From: an uncultured Rhodospirillaceae bacterium
Lineage (GTDB): Bacteria; Pseudomonadota; Alphaproteobacteria; Rhodospirillales; UBA2165
Reading direction: 5' to 3'
NCBI GenBank assembly: GCA_913054205.1
Contig: CAJXJM010000118.1
Coordinates: forward strand, 1 to 7,473
DNA: 7,473 nt
Shown here: piece after piece, positions 1 through 5,502 of the stretch
Layout: every line of letters begins with the position of its first letter
How positions within the stretch are numbered: the first letter of the stretch is position 1
Notes under the pieces: generated by a model
Databases searched by the model: none
Seen by the model: only the letters and a program-made list of their open reading frames with translations
Told to the model about the DNA's origin: nothing
Program-made: the position numbers and the translations under genes

Positions 1-168
1 AAAAGCCAGCATAACGGTGCGGCCGGATTCAGGATTAAAGATCTGAGCCAAGCGATTTTGCATGCCCCAATCGAGCGCGCCCGAGCCTTTTAAGAAAAAC
101 GGCTTGTTTACTTGCGGCACATCGAGGTGAAATTCTTTGCCTTCTTTGATATCATCTTTGTCAGCCAT
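1..168 (-). CDS. lsrF: LsrF-like class I aldolase/thiolase, N-terminal 56 residues (gene runs off left edge)
   Basis: Only the first 56 codons are present. The translation begins [13 protein letters not shown] and continues through [14 protein letters not shown] and [14 protein letters not shown]. From memory it lines up without gaps with the start of E. coli LsrF, the thiolase of the DeoC/FbaB/LacD aldolase fold that transfers an acetyl group from 3-hydroxy-5-phosphonooxypentane-2,4-dione to CoA in autoinducer-2 breakdown. The ATG at 168 has an AAGGA Shine-Dalgarno sequence about 8 bases upstream. The catalytic lysine lies beyond the window, and no lsr transport or kinase gene is visible, so the substrate in this organism is open; relatives outside lsr operons may act on other sugar phosphates. 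Its upstream region overlaps a cluster of DnaA boxes. Confidence 0.85.
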   Translation of the reverse strand, partial: MADKDDIKEGKEFHLDVPQVNKPFFLKGSGALDWGMQNRLAQIFNPESGRTVMLAF

Positions 169-195
169 GTTCTTTTCCTTTTATGGTCTCGCGGG

Positions 196-201
196 ATAAT
201 A
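196..201 (-). promoter_or_regulatory. Possible -10 element for the lsrF-like gene
   Basis: On the minus strand TATTAT lies 27 bases before the lsrF-like ATG. No convincing -35 hexamer is visible at 16-18 bases. If it is used, the perfect DnaA box at 209-217 would fall inside the promoter spacer, a placement that would let DnaA block or modulate transcription. The promoter assignment is inference. Confidence 0.3.
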
Positions 202-237
202 CTGAACTTTATCCACAGGCTTGTGAATATTTTTTCC

Positions 238-252
238 TTAATTTTTCTTTAG
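238..252 (+). promoter_or_regulatory. CtrA-like site in the DnaA-box cluster
   Basis: TTAA, seven bases, then TTAG: one mismatch from the alphaproteobacterial CtrA full site TTAA-N7-TTAA. It sits in the AT-rich core between two groups of DnaA boxes, as CtrA sites do in the Caulobacter origin. In such AT-rich DNA a chance match is quite possible. Confidence 0.25.
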
Positions 253-265
253 AATCAATACCTAA
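253..265 (+). promoter_or_regulatory. IHF-like site in the DnaA-box cluster
   Basis: AATCAA, four bases, then TAA: one mismatch from the IHF consensus WATCAANNNNTTR. It lies between the AT-rich run and the tandem DnaA boxes, where a bend is found in several bacterial origins. The match alone is weak evidence. Confidence 0.3.
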
Positions 266-403
266 CACTAGTTATCCACATTATCCCCATTATTAACAGA
301 ATTTAAGCATAAAAATTTGGGGATAAGTGTTCCCGATTCTCTCCAGATTTGTTCTCATGTTTGCCCCTCAAGCGTCGGGCACTCGATCCTCTCGTTTGGC
401 TTG

Positions 404-455
404 CGCTACATTAGTAGCGACCCGCACTTGCGGGCTCCTCATGTCTATTAAGACA
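404..455. terminator. Three consecutive small hairpins after dcd
   Basis: Three perfect inverted repeats follow one another: CGCTAC/GTAGCG with loop ATTA (404-419), CCCGC/GCGGG with loop ACTT (421-434), and TGTCT/AGACA with loop ATTA (442-455). They begin 8 bases beyond the dcd stop codon on the minus strand, so an RNA 3' structure or terminator is likely. None is followed by a U-tract, so a classic intrinsic terminator is not shown. A dispersed repeat element is an alternative. It is not a tRNA: loops are 4 bases and there is no acceptor stem. Confidence 0.45.
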
Positions 456-463
456 CTCGGTTC

Positions 464-1498
464 TCATTTGAAATGCTTTGATAATTTGAGGCCCTGGCTT
501 TGATAGTTGGAGCCGACATCGACACCATATAAAATATCCGGTGTCGCGGTCAGCGGCTCATAGACCAAACGCCCGACCATTTGGCCGTCTTCCAAAACAA
601 ACGGTACATCATGGGAGCGCACCTCTAAGACAGCGCGGCTGCCGGCACCGCCTGCGGCGTCATGACCGAAGCCGGGATCGAAGAAGCCTGCATAATGTAC
701 TCGGAACTCCCCCACCAAGGTGTCATAAGCCCGCATCTCGGCGGCTTGATCGGGCGGCACGCTGACCGCTTCCTTGGAGGCGAGAATGTAAAATTCATCC
801 GGATCGAGCACCAAGGATTTGTCGTCCCTGGCAATGATCGGGTCCCAATAGTCGAGCATTTCATAATGGCCGATTTTTTCAACGTCGACGACACCGGCAT
901 GCTGTTTGGCTTTATAGCCAACTATTTTATTCTGCTGTCCGTCGACTTCAAACCCTGTGAGATCGACGGTGAAGGCAACGCCATCGGCAACATCAAATTT
1001 CCCGCGCCGCAATCGGAGTTGGCTGAGCTTTGAGCCGGGATGAACCAGCACACTAAATGTCAGTGGCGAAATTTCTGCATAAAGCGGACCTTTATAGCCG
1101 GCTTCAATGCGGTCAAATTCAAGCGCTCCATCGGTGATCACCCGGGTAAATATATCGAGACGCCCGGTAGAACTTTTAGGGTTCGCCATGCCTGACGTAT
1201 CTGCGGGCAGGTTCAAGCTTTCCTGCAAAGGCACGATATAGACGCAGCCTTTTTCCAGCACCGCACCCTCGGTGAGATCGATCGAATGCATGGTAATGTT
1301 TTTAAGTTTTTCTTCGACCGACGATTTTGTGCCCGGCAAAAAGCTTGCGCGCACCCGGTAGGCAACGCTGCCAAGTCTCAAATCAATACTGGCGGGTTGT
1401 ACCTGCCCGTCTGGAACGGGCAGGTCAGCAGAAATCATGCCGCTTTTAATGGCGGCGGCAATTTCTTGCGAGGGCAATATACCGGGCGTTGAGCTCAT
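464..1498 (-). CDS. dcd: dCTP deaminase, double-length (two-repeat) alphaproteobacterial type
   Basis: Converts dCTP to dUTP plus ammonia in the cytoplasm, feeding dTMP synthesis. The 344 residues contain two copies of the dUTPase/Dcd fold; the usual enzyme has about 190. Repeat 1 shows QPASIDLRLG (34-43), NPKSSTGRLD (106-115) and GYKGPLYAEIS (134-144), where E142 aligns with the catalytic Glu of E. coli Dcd. Repeat 2 shows EFYILASKEAV (236-246), GFFDPGFG (271-278) and AVLEVRSHD (289-297) with E292, then a C-terminal NYQSQG motif (331-336) like the E. coli tail. The serine-arginine motif is kept in repeat 1 but replaced in repeat 2. The length matches the long Dcd family (PF06559). The ATG at 1498 follows the hydrolase stop by 9 bases, so the two genes probably share a transcript. 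Confidence 0.93.
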   Translation of the reverse strand: MSSTPGILPSQEIAAAIKSGMISADLPVPDGQVQPASIDLRLGSVAYRVRASFLPGTKSSVEEKLKNITMHSIDLTEGAVLEKGCVYIVPLQESLNLPADTSGMANPKSSTGRLDIFTRVITDGALEFDRIEAGYKGPLYAEISPLTFSVLVHPGSKLSQLRLRRGKFDVADGVAFTVDLTGFEVDGQQNKIVGYKAKQHAGVVDVEKIGHYEMLDYWDPIIARDDKSLVLDPDEFYILASKEAVSVPPDQAAEMRAYDTLVGEFRVHYAGFFDPGFGHDAAGGAGSRAVLEVRSHDVPFVLEDGQMVGRLVYEPLTATPDILYGVDVGSNYQSQGLKLSKHFK

Positions 1499-1507
1499 TC
1501 AAGCAGC

Positions 1508-2176
1508 TTAACCGATATGCTGGCCAAAGAACTCAAGCGTGCGGCCACGGGCTGTTGCTGTCGCCGCCTCATCATAGCTTGGCCGCTGATCACAGATAAA
1601 GCCATGCCCGGCACCGTCATAGACAAATATGTCGACATCGGCTTTGGCTTCCCGAATGAGATCGACATTTTCTTGCGGGATGCCCTGATCTTCGGAGCCA
1701 AAATGCAGCTGCACCGGACAGCCTGCGTCAAGATCAAGATTTTGGTGGATGCCGCCGCCGTAATAACCACTTGCGGCATCAAAGCCGCCCTTGCACGCGC
1801 CCAGCCAAGCGATGGTGCCGCCGTAGCAATAGCCGACAATACCGACTTTACCCGCACTTGCGACAGCTTCCTTGGCGGCGATGGTGTCCTTTACCGCATC
1901 ATCCCATTCGACATTGGCGCGGGTTGCTATGCCTTTGTCACGGTCGTCCGGGCCGTAGCCAAGATCGACATCACGCTCAGCGCGGTCAAATAAAGCCGGT
2001 GCAATGGCGAGGTAGCCCTCTGCGGCAAAGCCGTCCGTGACTTCGCGAATGTGGCTGTTAACGCCAAAAATTTCTTGGATAACAACAATGCCGCCCTTCG
2101 GCGTGCCTTCAGGTTCGGCCTTGTAAGCGCTAAAAGTGTGGCCGTCGCTGGCGGTTAGCTCGATGGTTTCTCCCAT
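1508..2176 (-). CDS. Dienelactone hydrolase-family protein
   Basis: An alpha/beta-hydrolase of 222 residues, the usual length of the family. The triad is visible: nucleophile C117 in GYCYGG, D163 in FGSEDQGIP, and H191 in GAGHGF. E35 in QEIFG matches the glutamate that activates the cysteine in carboxymethylenebutenolidase. Classical members open the lactone ring of dienelactone in chloroaromatic degradation, but most genomic homologues stand outside such pathways, and no aromatic-degradation gene is seen here, so the substrate is unknown. There is no signal peptide, so it should be cytoplasmic. The ATG at 2176 has a strong GGGGAGAG ribosome-binding site. It is first in a probable two-gene operon with dcd; I see no functional link between the two. 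Confidence 0.92.
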   Translation of the reverse strand: MGETIELTASDGHTFSAYKAEPEGTPKGGIVVIQEIFGVNSHIREVTDGFAAEGYLAIAPALFDRAERDVDLGYGPDDRDKGIATRANVEWDDAVKDTIAAKEAVASAGKVGIVGYCYGGTIAWLGACKGGFDAASGYYGGGIHQNLDLDAGCPVQLHFGSEDQGIPQENVDLIREAKADVDIFVYDGAGHGFICDQRPSYDEAATATARGRTLEFFGQHIG

Positions 2177-2237
2177 GGTATCTCTCCCCTTTTTGGTGGA
2201 TTTAAGTTGGCGTCAGGATGCCGGGGGGAAGAGGGCA

Positions 2238-2243
2238 AGTCAA
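2238..2243 (-). promoter_or_regulatory. Possible -35 hexamer for the hydrolase-dcd operon
   Basis: TTGACT on the minus strand, 61 bases before the hydrolase ATG. No good -10 hexamer follows at the expected distance, so read-through from rnpB is an alternative source of transcripts. Confidence 0.25.
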
Positions 2244-2277
2244 TTGCAAGTTGCGGTGAAAAGTGCCGGAAAATAAT

Positions 2278-2668
<391 letters not shown>

Positions 2669-2673
2669 TTGGG

Positions 2674-2702
2674 GTTATAACTTATGTGAGAGCGTTACGG
2701 AA
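2674..2702 (-). promoter_or_regulatory. Probable rnpB promoter
   Basis: On the minus strand a -35-like TTCCGT (2702-2697) is followed after exactly 17 bases by TATAAC (2679-2674). The -10 sits 5 bases before the inferred RNase P RNA 5' end, so transcription would start almost at P1. The -35 is a weak match; the call rests on the -10 and its position. Confidence 0.5.
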
Positions 2703-2747
2703 GGGACTAACTGGGCGTAAAGTGGGCGAGTTATGATTGAGCACCAT

Positions 2748-2770
2748 GCAAACGGGCTGCGCCCGTCTGC
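2748..2770. terminator. Hairpin upstream of rnpB
   Basis: GCA-A-ACGGGC, loop TGC, GCCCGT-C-TGC: a nine-pair stem with one A/C mismatch. It lies between the eroded accessory region and the rnpB promoter, so it could stop transcripts coming from the right on the minus strand. There is no U-tract on either side, so termination is not proven. Confidence 0.3.
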
Positions 2771-2851
2771 TGGTGAAAAGTATTGGCCGCTTTATTAAGC
2801 AAGGGGCCATTGCAAATGGATTTGGATAAGTCCGCTAGTGACCCCTAACCG

Positions 2852-2963
2852 TTATTTAGCATCAGGCAATGTAAAACTGAATGTGCTGCCTTGGCCGGGT
2901 ACGCTCTCCAGCCAAATGCATCCCCGTGTAGTTCGACTATACGCTGGACCGTGGAAAGCATGA
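2852..2963 (-). pseudogene. C-terminal remnant of a sensor histidine kinase, frameshifted
   Basis: Read on the minus strand, one frame gives STVQRIVELHG from about 2955 and a second gives IWLESVPGQGSTFSFTLP followed by DAK and a TAA stop at 2854-2852. Together these match the end of the HATPase_c domain of histidine kinases (helix after the G2 box, then G-x-G-S-x-F before the last strands). One base is missing near 2915-2923, where an arginine codon would normally link the halves. Everything upstream (G1 and G2 boxes, DHp helix, sensor) is absent: the similarity stops next to the stop codon of the endonuclease at 2964. It cannot make a functional kinase. The match is by pattern recognition and is strong for so short a piece. 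Confidence 0.8.
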
Positions 2964-3707
2964 TCATAAATATGGCCCTAGAAACCTCTCACCATCATGA
3001 TGGATCATATTCTCGGGATTATCAGCGATCCAAACTTCAGTTTTCCAAGAAATACTTTCAACAAACTTCTTGTAAACATCTCTACTAGAAAAAACTGAAA
3101 CGAAGACTGCGCTATCACTCATCTCTCCAAGGGCTTTTTTAAATCTATCGCGCCGTGATGGCGTTATCGCGCCGCTAGAATGTACAGCCTCCAATATAAA
3201 GACCCATTCTCTATGTCTATCCCAAATTACTACGTCTGGGAGATCTTTTTCAAAAAGACCAGCTAATCCCAACTCATTAACGCGCCTATTTGGTGCTCTA
3301 ACTTGCTTGTTCGAGGTATCCGCAATGTACAAAACCTCAAAGTCCTTTATGAACCTCGGTGCAAACTCCTCTACAATATTTTTCTGCAAAACATCGTGTT
3401 CATCACCCGCAAGAGTAATTGTTCGCCCTCTATCAAGCTTAGCTTCAATCTGACGCTCGCTCTTGTTTTTTAACCATTCCGCCCGAAGATTTTCAGAAGC
3501 CTGTAAGAAAGCACTAACTGCTTCCTCAGGGTTCTCTTGCCATGCAATCAACAAATCTCGTGCCTCTTGCGTCAACCCATACACCCTAGCTGGAGATGTT
3601 TGAGGTCGCGGTTTGTCTGGATTAATGGCGATAACACCAAGCTCATTTAGGTATCGAATAGGGCAACGGAAAAAATAGTCATACGTACCGCCGGCAATTG
3701 ACGGCAC
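2964..3707 (-). CDS. BsuBI/PstI-type type II restriction endonuclease, N-terminally truncated
   Basis: Members of this family (BsuBI, PstI) cleave the palindrome CTGCAG. The 247-residue product carries the family catalytic domain: VLYIADTSNK (125-134), LPDVVIWD (156-163), WVFILEAVHSSGAITPSRR (168-186), and the terminal FLGPY (242-246). D158 and E173 are the likely metal-binding acids. Residues 18-56 match the end of the N-terminal helical domain (INPDKPRPQTSPARVYGL). Known enzymes have about 315-330 residues, so about 70-80 are missing. The only start is GTG at 3707 with no Shine-Dalgarno, and the first dozen or so codons are antisense to a different gene remnant, so they are probably not native. 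No methyltransferase gene is visible, which fits an inactive relic. Base composition is more A/T-rich than the neighbouring dcd and rnpB. Confidence 0.85.
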   Translation of the reverse strand: MPSIAGGTYDYFFRCPIRYLNELGVIAINPDKPRPQTSPARVYGLTQEARDLLIAWQENPEEAVSAFLQASENLRAEWLKNKSERQIEAKLDRGRTITLAGDEHDVLQKNIVEEFAPRFIKDFEVLYIADTSNKQVRAPNRRVNELGLAGLFEKDLPDVVIWDRHREWVFILEAVHSSGAITPSRRDRFKKALGEMSDSAVFVSVFSSRDVYKKFVESISWKTEVWIADNPENMIHHDGERFLGPYL

Positions 3708-3798
3708 AGAACGCGTAATTGTAAATCAAGACGTTGTCCTGATTGATAAGGTTACCAATACTGTGCTTGATGTGATCAAAGGCGTTCTGCAAAAATAA
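3679..3798 (+). pseudogene. C-terminal remnant resembling RcnB-family periplasmic proteins
   Basis: On the plus strand an open stretch of 39 codons without a start reads YVPPAIDGTERVIVNQDVV then LIDKVTNTVLDVIKGVLQK and TAA at 3796-3798. The pattern PP-x-G-x-x-x-V-x-x-x-VLID-x-x-T-x-x-V-x-x-VI-x-G resembles the C-terminal repeat of RcnB-type proteins (PF11776), small periplasmic proteins linked in E. coli to nickel/cobalt homeostasis. An in-frame TAG lies directly upstream at 3676-3678, so only the tail survives. It overlaps the endonuclease start region on the opposite strand, marking the junction. The family assignment is from memory and moderate. Confidence 0.5.
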
Positions 3799-3816
3799 CA
3801 ATTAGATGGTGCAGCG

Positions 3817-4377
3817 TTAATCAAGTTTGGGAGGGGTGTTATCGCCGTCCCCAAGGGGTCGCTGCATCAACACAGAATCGACCCATTGGTTATGTTTATA
3901 GCCGGTGGAGGGCATCATCCCAACTTGTTCGAAACCACATTTTTTGTGGAGATTGATCGACGGGTGATTCTTTGAATCGCCAATGACAGCGATCATTTGC
4001 CTAAATCCACCGGCCGTACATTCTTCAATGAGCGCTTCCAGAAGAGCCCGGCCCATCTCGCGTCCGAGAAAATTTCGTGAGATATATACAGAATCTTCCA
4101 CGGTGTTGTTATAGGCCGGGCGCGACCTAAACGAAGATGCATAGGCATAGCCGCCGATCTGACCCTCCACCTCAGCTACCAGATAAGGGTGTCCATTTTC
4201 GCGCACAGCCCGCCAGCGACGTTTTATTTCTGCCTGATCGGGCGGCGCTAGTTCGAACGAGGCCAAGCCATTCAATACGTAGTGGGCGTAGATATTTTCT
4301 ATCTCAGCCAAATCGATTTCGACGGCGTCTCGTATCAGTAGTCCCGGAGCTACCGAGAGAGAAGATTTATCAGGCAT
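3817..4377 (-). CDS. GNAT-family N-acetyltransferase (phosphinothricin acetyltransferase-like)
   Basis: Transfers an acetyl group from acetyl-CoA to an amine. The chosen start (ATG at 4377) gives 186 residues beginning MPDKSSLSVAPGLLIRDA. IRDAVEIDLAEIENIYAHYV (15-34) is the typical first strand and helix of the PAT/YncA branch. VYISRNFLGREMGRALLEAL (97-116) is motif A, where FLGREMG replaces the common RGKGIG acetyl-CoA loop. INLHKKCGFEQVG (141-153) is motif B. Members act on phosphinothricin, methionine sulfone or other amino acids; the substrate is unknown. The frame stays open to a TTG at 4458, but those extra codons lack family similarity. Neither start has a good Shine-Dalgarno. A 33-codon ORF (4481-4380) in another frame ends just before this ATG and might be a leader. 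Confidence 0.9.
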   Translation of the reverse strand: MPDKSSLSVAPGLLIRDAVEIDLAEIENIYAHYVLNGLASFELAPPDQAEIKRRWRAVRENGHPYLVAEVEGQIGGYAYASSFRSRPAYNNTVEDSVYISRNFLGREMGRALLEALIEECTAGGFRQMIAVIGDSKNHPSINLHKKCGFEQVGMMPSTGYKHNQWVDSVLMQRPLGDGDNTPPKLD

Positions 4378-4524
4378 AATTAAACAGCTTGGTTGAGGTT
4401 GTGAATGCTGACATCGCATTCCAGCCGGTCCAAAGTCAAGACAGTATCTCTGGCGCAAGCAATTGGATGTTTTTGATTCATAAATTGGTAATGACTCTCT
4501 GCCTAGAATTTATCCATAACACCT

Positions 4525-4529
4525 AGGAG
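4525..4529 (+). promoter_or_regulatory. Strong ribosome-binding site of the 61-residue gene
   Basis: AGGAG, 9 bases before the ATG at 4539, supports real translation of this short ORF. Confidence 0.75.
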
Positions 4530-4538
4530 ATTATAAAA

Positions 4539-4724
4539 ATGGTTTATGCAATTCGTTATCACGAAATTAGCGGCGACTGGATGGTGTTTAATGTGGGTGA
4601 TGAATTTGAATTGGTCGGTATGCATGTTTCTGAAGAAGATGCTGTCGACCAAGTGAATGATTTGGAGAAGCGTGCTACAAAATTAGCGCGATATTCCAAG
4701 CCCGCACTTAAACAAGCTGCATAA
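4539..4724 (+). CDS. Small uncharacterised protein, 61 residues
   Basis: I do not recognise the family. The protein begins MVYAIRYHEISGDWMVF, continues with alternating hydrophobic residues suggesting two beta strands (2-7 and 14-29), then an acidic helix (SEEDAVDQVNDLEKRA, 31-46) and a basic tail. This beta-beta-alpha layout recalls small DUF2188-like proteins, but sequence similarity is not evident. There is no signal peptide or membrane segment. It is transcribed divergently from the acetyltransferase and ends before a hairpin. The ribosome-binding site is strong and the codon use is regular, so I think it is a real gene. Confidence 0.7.
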   Translation: MVYAIRYHEISGDWMVFNVGDEFELVGMHVSEEDAVDQVNDLEKRATKLARYSKPALKQAA

Positions 4725-4746
4725 TTTTTTTATTTATCTGAGTTAG

Positions 4747-4773
4747 ATGGTCTGGCCCGCTGGGTCAGGCCAT
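4747..4773. terminator. Hairpin between convergent genes, probable bidirectional terminator
   Basis: ATGGTCTGGCCC (4747-4758), loop GCT, GGGTCAGGCCAT (4762-4773): a 12-pair stem with two G-U pairs. It lies 22 bases after the small gene and 51 bases after the amidase stop on the other strand. A run of seven T lies before the stem (4725-4731 region), not after it, so the U-tract is not classical in the plus direction. Confidence 0.55.
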
Positions 4774-4824
4774 AACCAGGCTTATGAATGCCATGAAAAA
4801 CCGTCATAGAGGTGGGGAGAGTTC

Positions 4825-5502
4825 CTAGAGAAGACTAATTAGAAAATTGAGTATACCGTTGGTTTCTGTATCAGCCTTGCCATTGCATTTTGACGGTCGA
4901 AAATGTCTTTGAAAGGCAAGTGTCGCGCTCGGTAAATCCGAGATGTCATAGCCATAGTGCGCAAGAGCGTCCCTAAAGTCGTTCAATTGATTTGGCGCTT
5001 CAATTGTTTGAAAATCAGTTGAAGGCCAAAGACCCGTTCCTTGTTTTGCCAATTGAGCCCAGTCAAATAGTTCGCCGGGGTCTTGTTTGCGTGTTGGTGC
5101 AATGTCGGAATGTCCGACAACATTCCGCTGCGGAATAGAACGTCGCGCTACAATTTCCCCGGATAAATCTATCAGAGCTTTCATTTGAACTTCGGGAAAG
5201 GGTCGATAGCCGAATTCACGGCCTGGATTGACCAGTTCAATGCCAATCGATCGGTCGTTAATGTTGTTATTTCCGCGCCAGCTTGAAACACCTGCATGCC
5301 ACGCCCGATTTTGTTCCTCGACGAGCTGATAAACAGAACCATTTTCATCGATGCAATAATGCGCGCTGACTTGGGCATCCGGATCGCACATATGTTGCAG
5401 CGCGTGCTCAGCTGACTTCATGCCAGTGTAGTGCAGCACCAACATGTCGATTTCGGTCCCAGAAAGGCGATCATTAAAGTTAGGTGAGGGGTGTTGGATC
5501 AT
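4825..5502 (-). CDS. AmpD-like N-acetylmuramoyl-L-alanine amidase (Amidase_2) with C-terminal peptidoglycan-binding-like domain
   Basis: A zinc amidase cutting the bond between N-acetylmuramic acid (or its anhydro form) and L-alanine. Zinc ligands are H24 (LHYTG), H131 (VVGHSDIAP) and D141 (KQDPG); E89 (GIELVN) and K139 are the expected catalytic residues. Residues 1-150 form the Amidase_2 domain, and about 172-225 (LNDFRDALAHYGYDISD, then AFQRHFRP) look like a PG_binding_1 three-helix domain, the layout of E. coli AmiD. There is no signal peptide or lipobox, so a cytoplasmic role in cell-wall recycling, as for AmpD, is more likely. The start codon lies inside the exporter gene with a 23-base overlap, suggesting translational coupling; the Shine-Dalgarno is weak. 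Confidence 0.92.
   Translation of the reverse strand: MIQHPSPNFNDRLSGTEIDMLVLHYTGMKSAEHALQHMCDPDAQVSAHYCIDENGSVYQLVEEQNRAWHAGVSSWRGNNNINDRSIGIELVNPGREFGYRPFPEVQMKALIDLSGEIVARRSIPQRNVVGHSDIAPTRKQDPGELFDWAQLAKQGTGLWPSTDFQTIEAPNQLNDFRDALAHYGYDISDLPSATLAFQRHFRPSKCNGKADTETNGILNFLISLL

Larger units (their letters stand above)
209..326. promoter_or_regulatory. Cluster of DnaA boxes with AT-rich core (candidate origin, titration site or DnaA-controlled promoter)
   Basis: Two perfect consensus DnaA boxes (TTATCCACA) lie at 209-217 and 272-280 on the plus strand. One-mismatch boxes TTATCCCCA lie at 281-289 (plus) and 318-326 (minus). Weaker boxes are ATATTCACA at 222-230 (minus) and TTATTAACA at 290-298 (plus). 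Boxes at 272, 281 and 290 are contiguous head-to-tail 9-mers, and those at 209 and 222 form an imperfect inverted pair with a 4-base gap. Between the groups, 227-260 is almost entirely A/T, like a DNA unwinding element. Such density is typical of bacterial oriC, but no dnaA, hemE, gidA or parAB gene is visible. The boxes are seen directly; the role is inference. Confidence 0.75.

Noticed and set aside
662..1033. 123-codon ORF on the plus strand
   Set aside because: It is antisense to dcd, has no family features, and its codon pattern mirrors the real gene.
1517..1993. 158-codon ORF on the plus strand
   Set aside because: It is antisense to the dienelactone hydrolase, whose triad and length are clear.
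2746..2829. 27-codon plus-strand ORF faintly resembling the start of cyclopropane fatty acid synthases
   Set aside because: The resemblance is only a few residues, the ORF has no ribosome-binding site, and it overlaps a hairpin.
2891..3088. 65-codon plus-strand ORF
   Set aside because: It is antisense to the kinase remnant and the endonuclease; no start signals or family.
4380..4481. 33-codon minus-strand ORF ending just before the acetyltransferase start
   Set aside because: The ribosome-binding site is poor and nothing about the peptide is recognisable; it could be a leader but the evidence is too thin to call it.
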